Numbered from the stretch's first letter, positions 12,101 through 24,345 are shown. The stretch: DNA of 64,000 nucleotides from Daphnia pulex (GCF_021134715.1 NC_060019.1:2604001-2668000); one strand, 5' to 3'. Program-made: numbers and translations. The notes: generated by a model not told the origin, from the letters alone.

Positions 12101-12817
12101 TGTGTTATTGTGTGCGATTGTGAATCGTGTGTCAATTGTGTGTGAGATTGTGTGGGAAAAATCCCCCCCAAAAAACTGCTCAATCGACCAGTTATTTTTT
12201 GGGGATTTGTTTGTCGATCACTTATTTTTTGGGGATTTGTTTGCTCTTGAATATCGACTTTCTTTGATTTGTCATAGCGTGATGGCGATTCAAAATAGGC
12301 CCATTTCATAGTTATCCCAGCAACGCTGTTCCAAATGATGACGTTTTCCGGTTTTATATCTCGATGAATTAGTTTTTGTGAGTGAAGGTACTCAAGTCCT
12401 AGAGCTAATTGCAATATAGCTGTAAAATGATCAGGTAGTAGTTCCTTTTTTCTATCACTCCTCCAGATTTTATTTAATGTGATGCATTCATCTCTACGGA
12501 AACTAGTGTAAGGAAATCCCAAAATTTCAAAATAACACTTAAATAAATTAGAATAAGTTATAACATAATGTCGATATCGTTAAACATCTTACAAATTTCA
12601 ATTTAGTAGTGCTTACTTACCAGGAACGATAGTCGTAACGACTGTCGTATTCTACTAAGATTTTGAAGACGTTGGGATGTATTTGTCTTAAAAGAAAGAA
12701 TTCTTTAATTTCACGACAACTAGATGATTTCCTCAGTAGATATTCAAGGGTTGGAAATGTCGTGTGGGGAATGCAAAAATGTGTATCACTGCTCATTTCC
12801 TCCATGTCCGTTTCCAT
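9110..12817 (-). CDS. IRE1-like pseudokinase with ankyrin repeats and novel C-terminal domain, copy 2 (complete)
   Basis: Five coding exons on the minus strand: 12817-12621, 12502-11796, 11713-11601, 11527-9804 and 9728-9110. Phases agree throughout (3,360 nt, 1,119 aa). Residues ~1-65 are an N-lobe-like part without a glycine loop. HRD is at ~112-114 followed by IKPENV. The DFG position reads KWAYFES (~132-138), so the metal-binding Asp is lost. WQAPEL is at ~243-247, after an extended insert. Ankyrin repeats span ~340-890 (about sixteen units). The last ~205 residues (from SIEESARRQAQHQQ) form a helical domain I do not recognise. Exon 2 must use the acceptor ending at 12503 (cactag), because the acceptor homologous to copy 1 would create a TGA at the junction. 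A role as a sensor or scaffold is an inference. Confidence 0.82.
10080..11340 (-). repeat. ~105-bp tandem repeats encoding ankyrin units (copy 2)
   Basis: About a dozen consecutive ~105-bp units inside the ankyrin exon, each with strings such as aattatctcaattaaattt and gcattatctccgttcttg on the plus strand. Two adjacent units (10980-11080 and 11200-11300) are nearly the same. One unit holds an extra codon block near 11070 (ccaggatatccaatc). Confidence 0.85.
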
Positions 12818-13527
12818 TTTTATTCACTATGAAAATTCACAGTTTTGAACGAAATTTTCAACCACTGTGTCTTTGTATTAAAAGGATTTTGAAATTGTAC
12901 TACAACCGACTATTGCGTATAGCTCCTATAGGACTACGCCTCAACCGCATACTATATATATGAGATTTTAGTGCGTCGCAATAATAGATATTTTCACCTA
13001 AGGGATGAGTCGAGTTGGGACCTAAGCGGCTGTTGCGCTTTGGTACCACTAGTTGACGCCAAATCGCGCAAGATATATATAACATGAACCAACCCTACCC
13101 CCTTCCCTCCCATAAAAGGAGCGTATGTCTTTCCGTTGAAATAGAGACATCCAACTGTTGGTTAGGTTCCTAAGAATCAAGCACGTTGGCGTGCGCAACG
13201 GCAACACCCTAACGGCCTATCTATAACGATGTGGTTCCAAAGCGCAACAGCCGCTTCGTTCTCAACCCTACGAAAGAAATTTAAAAAAACATTTATAATA
13301 CAAACCAAAAAAAGAACATTTTGGGGTTTTTTCTACCTCGATACTCGGTGTGTTTAGAGTCATGCCTGCAAGCTGTAACTAAACATAATTTCCCGAATTC
13401 TTAAGCTTATTAACGTATTGTTGATTTTTGGACTTCTCGTCAAGGTATTATATTTCACATCTCAATCAAGACTTTTATTTATTTGTCACTTATTTTGTCA
13501 TATTATTTCAGACATAAAGTTCTCGAT
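12818..13527. promoter_or_regulatory. Shared intergenic region between divergent kinase-ankyrin and HEPN-like genes (copy 2)
   Basis: Same sequence as 2517-3226, between the minus-strand ATG at 12817 and the plus-strand ATG at 13528. If the two gene pairs are differently expressed, the cause must lie outside this block. Confidence 0.45.
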
Positions 13528-14092
13528 ATGGCTGCTCCAAATCGTCCATTATTGGGTGGGTTCGCCAACCCAAACTTTGTGTTGATCAATGGCGAATATT
13601 GGAGTGCGAGTGGGAATAGGAGGTATGTCCAAGCCCATTCCTGGATTGCAGAATTCGCAAACATTCTTCTCGATTGGATGCGGATAAAAGGGTACCCAAA
13701 TCCCATATGGCCGGATCAAACACCACTTTCCGTGGGAGGTCCATCGGAAATTATGAATTATATCGAAACCTTCCCGTGTTATATTGCTCGTGATGATCCA
13801 ACTATCGAATCTAAAGTAAGAAGACAGATGTGCTATATTCGACGACTCAGAAATAAGATCACACACGAAAATATAGAAAATGCTGAAACATTGAAAAAAT
13901 TACTTCACCAAATGAAGGAAGTCTGCAAGTAAGTTAACAACGTTCTCAATTTTTATCTTAGTAAATAACGTAAACATCATATTTATTACGAATAGGTTAT
14001 CACCCAAGAAAACAGGACCACAGGGATTTGCTTCCAGATGTGAAAATGAATTAGACAATGCAAACCATATACAAACTAGTTTTTTGTATTGA
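13528..14092 (+). CDS. Small HEPN-like protein with R-x4-H motif, copy 2
   Basis: Coding exons 13528-13928 and 13996-14092. The sequence reads as identical to the copy at 3227-3791, so the predicted 165-aa product is the same, including the R-x4-H motif (RNKITH). Identity extends through the intron and flanks, which points to a recent duplication, gene conversion or an assembly duplicate. Confidence 0.6.
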
Positions 14093-15067
14093 AGGGTTAA
14101 CATGTGCTCATTTTGCTACCAAAATGACCTGCCAATTCCCGCATAAGTAATGCCTCGTGTTGAACGTGAGCATATATAAGACTTTTAGTATACTTTTAAA
14201 TGCATATCACCTTTATGAGTTCATTACAATCAATCTTAATCTTTATTGAACTAATTTGTGTATTTAATTTGAATCATCATTATTATCAAAAGCCAGTTCT
14301 CCAGTCTCAATTTACTTATTTTCTTTTCTTATAGTTTATATTTTTGCAGTAGTTTTATAACGTGATTGGCTGATTGCTTTTCCAATCGTTCCTGTTAATT
14401 TTAGTCATAAAATTGGCTGCTAGATGGCTTCCATCTCACTTGCATTCCCAATTTTTATACATAACGTAGAAAGAGAACCTTACTTAGTGAAAAACGTTTT
14501 ATTTCATGAATTTTTAAATATTTGTTAGTATTTTGATTATTGTTATAAGTTAACATAGTACTAGTCAAGGATTGAATTCTCAACTCAATAGACCTAAGTT
14601 TTTTAAGGCATGATTGCCTGAACTCGTCAAAGTAGTAAATTTTCCTCAAATCTCTTTACAGAATAAACCAAAAATTCTCGCTCAAAAGCTTAGACGGAAT
14701 GCCACCAAAATTCGAATTTGTCTTTTGGCTCTCCTGTTACTTGCTGTACGTGATGAAATCTATTCACATCCGAATAAGCAAAGAATTTATCCGTCTGGGG
14801 AAAAGGACCCCCATAACAAACACTACACACAAACAAAATTTTCTTTCGTTAAATTTTTGAAATTCCCCGAAAAATAATCCCCCCCCCCCAAATAAAAATT
14901 TTAATTCGATTAAATTGTTTTTTAAACAACATCCGGTTTGGATGGATCGATGACGAGTGAATAAATCATTTTTAGCGCCCGAGTCCAAATAACTTTGCAT
15001 GACGCATTGTACGGCGGCTGAGCTGACCGCTGACCCGCTAGTTTATATTACGGTCTCCATGGCGACC

Positions 15068-18000
15068 GGGTGTATTTGCTCGAACAATATAATAATAAAT
15101 TGATGGTTGTCTATAAAATTCTTTTATTTTATTTTTAGTACAGAAAAATAAATTTATTAGTGACCAAATCAATGGCTCGTGTCCGAAATACAAGAAAATA
15201 CGAGAGAGACAAGACCAGTAGTAGAAAAGAATATAAGAAAAAGCCCAACAACCGTGTTTCCTCCCTTAAGGGCCTTAACGAATCATTAACGAAATAAAGA
15301 AAGAAAGAAAAAAAAGAAGCCCCCAACAACAATTGGAAAGGTAGGTAGGTAGGTAGGGGGGTGTTCATTAGAGTAATAATAATGAAGTCCTCTTTTCTCT
15401 CCAAGAAAGATAAGCCCCGGGCCATGTTTCCTCGCAACAACCAGAAGCTCGTTATTACATCTATCGCCAGTTTCTTCAAATGAATTGCTGTGGAGAAGAG
15501 AACTTTCTAATTCATTCCAACTTTTATATATTTCTCATGAAAGAAAAGAAAGAAAGACAAAATTCAACGATCCGTGAATGCTGTGAGAAAAAATAAAAAA
15601 AACGTCGCGCCATTGGTCGAGCTTTGGCGGTCAAGCATGGCGGCCGAAAAAATACAAATTCAAAAAATATCTCGAATTTCATTTCATTCACATTAAAATT
15701 AACGGAAACCAAAATTCTTATCCACAGAGCGGCCCAGCAGTTATCATTTGTGTGTGTAAAGGCCGGTAGTCGCTAAAAAAACTGTAAAAGACACTGAAAC
15801 CTGTCAACCATTAGCAGGTATACCAAGACATATTGCCCCCCTTTTTATATATTTATTTTAAAATTGTTGTAGAAAATTTTTCGAAAAAATATTCCCCCCT
15901 CTAAACTGTAACCAGAGAGAATAAAGAGAAAGAGTAGGAGGAGCTAAAAACTGGCTCGCGCTCGCCTCGAGGGCCCCAGTCGAGTCGAGGTCTCCATGAC
16001 GACTGGAGGTTTCAGACAAATTTCTCTCTCCCCTTCTTCTGCTTAACAACAACTGGACTCTAGTGTCAAGTGAACCTTCGTATATAGTAGAGTGAAACAA
16101 AACTTGTCCCGAAATAATTGAATTCACTTCAATTTGAGCGTGTGTGTGTGTGTTTAGTGCACTGATATTAGGATTAATCCACCGAATTGTTTCATCCAAT
16201 TGTTTCAAGGTGAGCACAACCGACATTTTTTAATTCTTTTTAACTCGCAATGTGGCAACGTGTTGAAAGCGTTTTGGAACATTTTTTGGCTCGTCTGTGT
16301 GTGTGGGAATGTTTTTCTCGGTGTAGGAAAATTTCATTTCGATCTCAAAGGCCGCCATTTCACATCGATTGAATAGATTCTTTTTGTCGTTTGTTAGAAA
16401 AAGAAAAAAAAAAGATTAGCCACCCGTTGACTGAAAGACTTAACCCAAGAAAAAAGGGTTGGGCAGCACCCACAGGTAACAAAAATACGAGAGAGACTTA
16501 ACTAGGGTGGTGTTCCTTCTTCTTCTTTTCATTTTTTTTTTACACAATAAAAAGAATCCAATAAAATGCTTTGGTGGGGTCCATTTTTTCTCTCTGCGCG
16601 GGCCGTGTGGATTTTGTTTTGCTTCAGATCATTGGAGACACGACGTGCTTTATTTCTACCCAACAGATTTTTCAGTGTCGTTTTTCTTTTGTCCTCTAAA
16701 ATCCTTCAAATGGATGAAAATCCACGGAAACATTCTCTCCTATTTTGTATTTTTAAAAAAGCTCTCGATTTATGGCTGTCGACCATTTCCGAGCTGCTTT
16801 TCTTTTTTAAAATCCATCTGGGCCAGGACAGATGACAGGTGATTATACACAAACACCTTTTTTTCTTCTTTTCTTAAAAAGAAAAAAGAGAAAATGTATG
16901 TATACGTAGGGGGGCCTCTGTCAACAGACGACACTCCCTCATCCGGAGCGGATTATTGTTTTTTCATCATCCCTTTTTAACGACCTCTGAAAAATAATAA
17001 TGACGAGGTTATAAGTTTTAAGTTAATCAGATTCACTAGGAGAGAAAAACAATTTGAATGTCGAGTAATATAGAAAAGCAGCTGCATGTGTTTAGTCTGG
17101 AAAACCGTTTTCCCTCCCCCTTTTTTTCGAATAAAGTTCTTCTTCTGTGTGTGTAAAACTTTTTCTAGTCTGAAGGGTAAGAGAGTCAGCCAAGTGGACA
17201 TCCCGGAAGCAGGTGGACCCGGTGTGTGTGTGTGTGTTGGAGGGTCTTCTCTTTTCAGGGTGGGGAGAAAAAGGCTCAAACACACGCCACATCCCCCCCT
17301 TCTTCCTGCCTCAGGGTCTAGAGGGAACACAAAATCTTTTTTTTTTTCTTCTTCTAGTTGTTCACTAAAGAAAAACGTACGTGTGTGTGTTAAGGCCAGG
17401 TGCTTTACGCGATTCATTCATATCCGCAATGGGTGCCCGTGGAGAGAGAGAGAAAAAAGCCAATCCCATCGGGAACGGAAGTGAAATGCGATACGGAACT
17501 GCATGGCCGACACATGTGCCCAGGAAAAAAGACATGAGCACACGCACTCGCTCCGACATCGTTTCCTCTTGTGATTTTTATATTTTTCTAGAAAAATATG
17601 GGACCTTTCAACTTTGTGTTGGGAACATTTCACCTCTGGTGTGTGTGGAAAAGTTCATTTTTCTTCTTTTTCCCGGTTGCTGCACCAACAGCCCAACACC
17701 ACCAGAGGTCACAAAACACATTGTAGCTTTCTCTCTCCTGTTTGCGGCTGCCGCCAATTTGGCACCGTCCTACATATCCCAACATCCAGCTGCCTGCAGA
17801 CAATGTCTCGGTGTGTGTGTGATTATATAAGATATGTGGGTTTATCGCCGTGACCTTTTTCTCCATCCCCACCTCTCATTAGAAACATTCTGGAATGATT
17901 ATTAGACATCCTACGACTAGTACTAGAACCGAGTAGTATCAATGACCTCTTTGCCACTTGTGTGCGCAGTTTCGACGAACTCTGAACCGGAAATGTCTGT

Positions 18001-18174
18001 TGCAGCTGCGCTTTGCATCCGCCTCTTGTGTTGAAACGAGAGATGAGCTCCTTCTCATATTTTTGGTTTTTCCCGTCGACTGCTGTTTCATTTTTTCTTT
18101 TTCAAATGGCTGTGGAAAGTTTGAAGGAAAATGCTCATTTCTGTTTTTCACGTTCAAAGGTTCATCCGTCGGCC
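15068..18174 (+). other. 5' region of the GPCR gene, with a likely untranslated first exon
   Basis: No coding exon with a recognisable domain is visible. A strong donor (tttcaag|gtgagc) at 16209/16210 follows a stretch that could be an untranslated first exon (about 16080-16209), and an acceptor-like ttcaaag lies just before the start codon at 18175. The region holds GT microsatellites (16138-16154, 17222-17238), GTAG repeats near 15343 and C/T-rich tracts. The frames seen here lack family motifs. Confidence 0.4.
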
Positions 18175-21064
18175 ATGACAGTCGACGCCGGACGCAGACT
18201 CTTGATCCTAGGCGTCATCCTGTGGCTGGGCCATCAAGACTGTCGAGCTCTTTTGCCCACTGCACCCACAGATCAACATGTTCAAATCGGTAAATTTTGT
18301 CAAAATAATTATCAAATCAAAATTTTTAATTTTTAATTTAATTACAATTATTTTTTAGTGCTGTTACATCGAAGAGGATTGGATTGCAATGCCGACAGCG
18401 ATAATAAAATTGCAAACAGTGTCAGTCTCTCGGCCAGTCAAAGGGAAATGGCCGCTCGATGGGCATCGGAAATCCTCAATAACAAAACGACACCTCACCT
18501 CTTTTCTATCGGTAATTATTTAACAATTTCAGGCTAATTGGATTAATTTAATTGTAATTTATTTATCTCGATCAGATGTGGAAGTGATGGACACGTGCGG
18601 AAGCGTCCAGGCCACTGCCAAACGGTCGCTGCAAGTCGTCCGACAAATCAAAAGCAGCGGAACGGCCGTGCTGGGCGTGATCGCTTTAGAGGAGGCCGAC
18701 GTCCTTGCCGAGGCCGCTCGTGTCTTGAGACGTCACAACATTCCGCTGGTCGTGGCCACGCCCCGAGCCGCTGAAAGCGAAGCCGCTTCTCTGCTCCTCT
18801 ACGCTCCAGACGATCCGGCCGTCTTCACTCAACCGGACAATGTCTTTTCAGCTGTGCCAAACACGGCCGCCGTTGCCAGGGCCACCATGGCGGTGGCCAA
18901 AGGAATCCAGTGCCAATCCATCCGCATTCTGGGCACGTGTTGGAGAACGATCCGCATGGCGGAAAGAGCCGCCAGACACTTGAACATCCGGGTCACTGCC
19001 GCCGAGCATTTCATTGGCGATTATTCCGGCAGTGCCACGGCCTACATTTCCAATTTGACGCTGCACCAACACCTGCTGGAACAGCAGGACGGAGTCAGAG
19101 TGGCTCTGCTGATGGAACCCAACGAATTGACGGAATTCATGAGCCAGGCGGTCAGAATATCCAGCGGAAGGAAAATCACTTGGCTCCTGGGATGCGTGGC
19201 GGGCGCAATTAGCCCGCAGACGGCCGCCCAGTGGGCCCTGGATCTCTCCAGCAGTGCGTTCCTGGTCGAACCCCATTTACAAGAACTGGCCGGATTGGCG
19301 GATTACATGCGACTTCACGGAGTTGTTCATCACCCCCTCGACAACGAAGTGAGTTTTTGCACTTTTTAATTTCTACTGGATTGAATTCCATTTCTTAACG
19401 GATTATTTTGATTTCAACAGATTCCGCACATTGTTCAAGCCGTTTCCGCACTGGGCGCCGCCTTCCACTTGCAGGAATTGTCTCGGTGCGTTCAAAAACC
19501 ATCCGCTAACGGAACTGGAGATGACACCACCAACAGCACCATCGAATTCGATTGCAGCCCGAAATTGAATGCCGATCCATCCAGAGTGCCCAGTCAAATG
19601 TTGACAGCCCTGCGGCAGTTGAGCATGCCGGCCACATCAAGCTCTAGAGGCCCGGCCGAATTGGAAGGGACATCCAACCATTTCACACCTTCCGGCCGAC
19701 TGGTAGCCAATCGCTATCTCATCCAGAAACTCATGGCCGGATCGGGAGAAAGTTCACCGGTCGCCTGGTACTCTGACGACGATGGATTGGTCCTGGCCGC
19801 CGTGATGACGTCACAGTCTCGTTTCGACTTTTTCGGCCACGCCTCATCGGTCCCCCTCCTCAATTCCGTCCCTCCTTTCGTCATCGATGAGCGGACCGTC
19901 GACTACAAGGACAGCACGGACGATCCCGAACAGGATCAGCAAGAACCGACCGGTGGACTTTTGCTGGATGACGTGGATAATCTCATCACGGCAAGCCCGT
20001 CATCTCGTCCGCTTTTCTTGTTCGTTCAAGGACGAACTTGGGCGGCTTCCATCCTGGCCGTCTCTGCCACTGAATTGCTGGCCGCTTTCTACATCCTCAT
20101 TGTTTTGGTATCGCGCATGTGCGGAACGGATCGGGCCACAAGCATCCGGCTCTCTACCAGCCAGACCATGTCCTTACTCTTGTTGTTGGCCGTCATGGCT
20201 CAGTTGATGAGCGTGGCCCTCTTCGTTCTGCCGGGACTGGCCACTTATTTAAAATTTTTCCTGCCGCCGCTATTCCTCGTGACCGGTTACGCTCTGCTTC
20301 TGGCCAAACTCTTCCAGTTCCGGCACTTGGCTTCCGCTGGACTGGGTGGCTCCGTTCCCCAATGTCCCCTCTACGTGGCCGTTTTACTGGCCGTCGCCGT
20401 CCAAGCGGCCGTCAGCGCTCATTTTTATACTCAACAGGAACAGCAGCGCCAATTTATGACAACGATCGAAACAGACAACAACAACAACAACGACTTACCT
20501 TTGCTCTACCTCTTCCTCATGGTCCTGGTCACGGTGACGGCCCTCTACGCGTCCAGCTTGAAGCACATCCGCCAACAGCATCGAGAAGCTCAACTCATTC
20601 TCATCGCCACGCTGACGTCGGCCACTCTGATGCTGGCCTGGGCCCTGGCCGTCACTCTGGGCGACCAAGAATATCGCGACGCCGCCACCGCTGGACTGCT
20701 GGTCCTCTTGGCCGCCTCCGTCCTCGGCTCCATCTTCATCCCCCGAGTGGTTCAACTGAGCCGGCAGAGGAGGCAGCTCTCCATCAAGTCGACGTACGCC
20801 TGCAACATTTCCATGGCCTCCGGCATCCCCACCAGCCCCTGGCTGGACTACAACTTCGCCAACAACAGTGCAAAAGATCCCAAATGGCAACCGCAGAATT
20901 ACAGCAGCACCAATCATTGTAGTAATAGTTATAATTCCAATAGTAATAGTTATAAGAGTAGTAGTAGTAATAATAATATGAATAATAGCAACAACTTAAC
21001 GAACGATGTCAAACTCTCGGGCAGTGGACTCATGAGGCATCCGGCTTACTCCGGCCGGCACTGA
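18175..21064 (+). CDS. Orphan class C G protein-coupled receptor
   Basis: Four coding exons, 18175-18289, 18359-18511, 18576-19348 and 19421-21064. All have GT-AG borders and consistent phases (894 aa, stop TGA). Residues 1-25 form a signal peptide (LLILGVILWLGH core). The ectodomain looks like the venus-flytrap fold of class C receptors, with MAARWASEILNN and DTCGSVQATAKRSLQVV. Seven hydrophobic segments lie between ~552 and ~790, with IRLSTSQTMSLLLL before TM2 and IFIPRVVQL at the end of TM7, as in mGlu/GABA-B relatives. No cysteine-rich domain is visible between ectodomain and TM1, which is GABA-B-like. The cytoplasmic tail is rich in Asn and Ser. Coding DNA is markedly GC-richer than its flanks. 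It is a plasma-membrane receptor; the ligand is unknown. Confidence 0.85.
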
Positions 21065-21360
21065 TGTTCATTGGACACCCCCCAACGGTCAGAGAAGCCC
21101 CTCCCCTCCCCAACATGCAATTATATCGATTGATGAAAAATGAAGACATGTTTGTTTGTTTTTGTTTAATTTTTTTTCTTTTTTTTTTGGTTTCTCTCCT
21201 CCACCAGCAAAACAAATCTATTCTTGTCATTTAATTAAAAACCTCCCCCCCTAATAATTTTTTTTTCTCGCCTCGTTTATTTACAAATGTATTTTTCGTG
21301 TTTGTGTTTACTCAAGGTCTCTTTTTTAACGACGACAATTCAATAATAATAAACGGTAGG
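21065..21360 (+). other. 3' UTR of the GPCR gene
   Basis: T-rich sequence after the stop codon, with an AATAAA-type signal (aataataataaacgg) near 21341-21355. Confidence 0.5.
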
Positions 21361-21779
21361 ACGTCTCAATAATTGGGTTTGCCAATTGAATTAATGGAAG
21401 TTGTTCAAAATTTCGTTTATTTTTAAACCAACCCGCCTGTGTTCCGATTTTTACTTCATCAAGTTCGAATTCGACCGTCAGATGGCGTATGAGGAACTTT
21501 TCGAAAGCGTCGCTAGAATGCCAACTGCGTCAGCTTCTTGCCGCGGCAAATTCAAAACGGCGGCCGCCAGCTCTGATAGTATTCCCTGCTCGACTATCAA
21601 TTTAGAACGACTATAGGACGGCAATAACTTTTGGGTTCAAATTTCATTCAAATTTACCTGCAATTCTCGCTTCTCTTTTTTCACTTTCGTACTACTGATT
21701 AACTAAAAGATTCTAGTTATTACTGTACACGGTTGTTTTTATTAAAGTTGTACTAGCCAAACGATTTGTTGTTTACAGT

Positions 21780-22496
21780 AAAGTTTTGGTGGTTGTGGGA
21801 AATGCATGTTGACGCCGCAATCGCCACGCTATTTTGCATCGGTGCATTCACTCCCCAGATCTCCGCAATCGGTGGAAGATTTCTAATAACTCTACGACCC
21901 CGTAACGGCGTATCTCGACAAACCCGAAATCTTGATGCTCAAGAAGTGGAGTCCATTGCTGCTACCGAAGACCTGTTCAAAGGGAAATCTACCATCTCTC
22001 AAAGAGGTAGAAATTCCATCCAACTATGAGATAACAGATAAATGTTATTAATTGAACTAGCGTGGGAATAGGACGGATATTGGGCAGCTCATCAACAGTA
22101 CGGGAAATTACCTTGGTCCCGCTTAGTCCTGCCGACTGCTGAAATGTTCGCGGACTAAGAGCCGCCAGGCAAAATTCATTACAAGTGGAAAATAAAATAA
22201 ATTAAGCCGATGAGTCATAATTCCCTGCAGTTATTCTATTTTTCTTGAACCAGGAAAGTTGGCACAAATGTTTTATCTATTAAGATTTGGGTGAACGAGA
22301 AGGCGATCAAAGTGAAACAAAGAGGCGACATAATCAACAATCCAGCCCTTGCACAGAATTTGAGAATATTCGCTCGTGGTGGCCTTTATTGGAGTCTTTT
22401 ACAATACAATGGAACGCTAGGTGACAGATTTAGAATACATTAAGCATAAAGGTGGAATAATCACCAAACAAGATCTGATGCAATATCGGTAAGCTA
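21780..22496 (+). pseudogene. Gamma-glutamyltransferase pseudogene
   Basis: Pieces of the large subunit of gamma-glutamyltranspeptidase appear in order: VDAAIATLFCIGAFTPQ and IGGRFLI, then AATEDLFKGKSTISQRG (to ~22005), then GYWAAHQQYGKLPWSRLVLP followed by TAEMFAD (~22076-22157), then INNPALAQNLRIFA (~22334-22376) and HKGGIITKQDLMQYR (~22449-22491). Stops interrupt it: a TAG before the GYW segment and a TAA after EMFAD, and frameshifts lie further on. The small subunit with the catalytic Thr is absent. Intron-like gaps remain, so it is a decayed genomic copy rather than a retrocopy. Confidence 0.8.
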
Positions 22497-22914
22497 TAAT
22501 ATTTAATTCACAAATTAATTCACAAAAGAAGAAGCTAACTTAAAGTGACTTGTTTTATACTTCATACGTCATTCATATATGTTGCTGAAATTTTTTTAAA
22601 AATTAGTGCGCATAATAATAAAGAACACAATATTAATAAGAATGCAAAATAAAAGTTTGGAAATAAAAATACAATTAAATCCGCGACAACACGTCCAATG
22701 TATCCGATTTATGGTGACGCTTTTCCGCTGTGGCCCCCCTCCCACTGTATGTTGATCCACCGTCACTGTATATATACGTACGTACTTTGCCGTAGCCGAA
22801 ACCATTATGATTGACTTACTCACTATCCCATCTTGTCATTTCAATGTTATTTGGCTTATTTCCGGTTTTTTATATTGTTTAGCAACTCAAAATTTGGGTG
22901 CACTTGATTCTTGA

Positions 22915-23005
22915 AACTTGATTCAGAATCTCAAAGACAGATTCTAGAGTTTCTGAGAGACTCTGATAGATTCTAGATTCTACGAGGTTCCTACGAGATT
23001 CTTAA
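22915..23005. repeat. GATTCTA-type simple repeat
   Basis: Many overlapping copies of gattct(ag/acga), for example tagattctagattctacga. A second patch of the same motif is at 24290-24345, on the far side of the inserted element at 23258-23965. Confidence 0.6.
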
Positions 23006-23257
23006 TCAAGTTTCCCCCAAAATTTCGCTAGAAGCACTTGGTCCAGTTTCTGTACAGCAGTATGACGAGGTGGGCGTGGCTCCATTTCGGCACGCTCTAT
23101 ATCCTACATTATAGAAATGTGGATTTTTTTGTGTTTAGGGGATTTTACTGATAGAAGAAGGTGCTACAATAGGTTCTGAAGTTTCAAGTAGGGTGTAGTA
23201 ATTTTTTTTTAGGGTTTAAAATAAACATCCAGATTATTAATTTTAAAATTAAATATA

Positions 23258-23965
23258 GGGGAGAACGGCAATGTGGAATAGTTCGCGCTTTTTTAGTGTT
23301 TGAGCCGCAACTTCTTTATTTCTCAATATTTTTTATCCCCACTACGCTTAAAAAATAGAAGAAAAAATTAGCTATCAAAGGCGTATTTTTACTTTATGAA
23401 AAATCTTTTTGTTTAAAGCCAAAAGCGCTTTGAAAATGAAGGGGGTGTGTCGAGTCGCGGGGCAAATTGCTCGTGTAAATGGGGTAGAATGGCCCATGTT
23501 ATTCTTATGGGCTAAAAGAACACCTGGCGATGGCGTCATGAACTACATTTTCCGAAACTTTTTTCTTCCTATCTCTAATCCAGCAAGACAATTTTCCCCG
23601 AGAAAAAGTGGGTTTGTAAATATTGTGTTTTCAACCAATCAAATCAATAAAAAGAAATCAAAATTGTTTTCTGGAAGAAGAAAGAATTTTATTTTTGAAA
23701 CTTAATTTTACTAAATTTTAAGGTAATTAGGGAAGTCTACAAAAGAAAAAAGAAAACGAAATGGACGACACGATATAAGGGCCAAAAAATAATTTTACTT
23801 GTTGCATGCTCTCATACTACTAAGACTATTTTAGTATTTTTTTTTGTAGATGCGCAGTAGTAAAGACCATAACAGGATATTTTTAATATGCAATCCCTCG
23901 GTTGCAAGAGGACGAAACACGGTGTCTGCCAACTTACACACTACCCTACTTGCCCCGTTCCCCCC
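23258..23965. mobile_element. TA-flanked terminal-inverted-repeat element, non-autonomous
   Basis: The left end reads TA then GGGGAGAACGGCAATGTGG. The right end, reverse-complemented, reads TA then GGGGGGAACGGGGCAAGTAG. That gives imperfect ~22-bp terminal inverted repeats and a TA target duplication around 708 bp. No transposase frame is visible; the 98-codon frame at 23409-23705 has no motif. Confidence 0.6.
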
Positions 23966-24289
23966 TACTGGGAAAATTTACCGTAAATGTGACTCTCTTT
24001 TCTGGATATCAGTTGCATTATAAATAGTGTTTTGTTAATGTTAACCATATATGTGTCGCATCCTCCACTCATGAGCAGACGACAAATTGTGTGAGCCACG
24101 CAGCGGTGGAAAAATGGAGGGTCAAATTAAAAGTTTAGCGCAACCCATATTTCGACATTTTCCAGTATTTCTAGTGCATTTTTACAACAATTTGAGTTTT
24201 AAGATAGTATTCACTAGATACCTGGAATTTTTGACGGTTTTGGGGTAGTTTAAAGTTTAAAAAAGGGAGAAAAAGGAGAATGAAGAGAA

Positions 24290-24345
24290 AATCTGGAGAT
24301 TCTACGGGATTCTACGAGATTCTGAAGATTCTACGAGATTCTAGC
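24290..24345. repeat. Minisatellite of GATTCTACGA units
   Basis: About five imperfect 9-10 bp units in a row (gattctacgg, gattctacga, gattctgaa, gattctacga, gattctagcc), just left of the element at 24353. Confidence 0.75.

Larger units (their letters stand above)
12817..15067. repeat. Segmental duplication, copy B (reads as identical to 2516-4766)
   Basis: Offset of 10,301 bp from copy A. After ccatggcgacc at 15067 the sequence turns into unrelated DNA upstream of the GPCR gene, while copy A runs into the KLF15-like gene. No KLF15-type zinc finger follows copy B. Confidence 0.9.

Noticed and set aside
15135..15479. 114-codon minus-strand frame near the second duplication edge
   Set aside because: Low-complexity Leu/Phe/Tyr translation of AG-rich DNA, no motif, no splice support.
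16977..17872. Several overlapping frames of 60-150 codons on both strands
   Set aside because: Cys/His/Thr-rich translations of GT microsatellites and C/T tracts upstream of the GPCR start; none shows family motifs.
18848..19276. 142-codon minus-strand frame inside the GPCR
   Set aside because: Shadow of the GC-rich receptor exon in the opposite strand.
20119..20922. 267-codon plus-strand frame overlapping the GPCR
   Set aside because: Arg/Pro/Ser-rich +1 shadow of the transmembrane exon, without transmembrane or domain pattern.
22596..22823. 75-codon minus-strand frame
   Set aside because: No motif and no conservation clue; looks like chance in AT-rich DNA.
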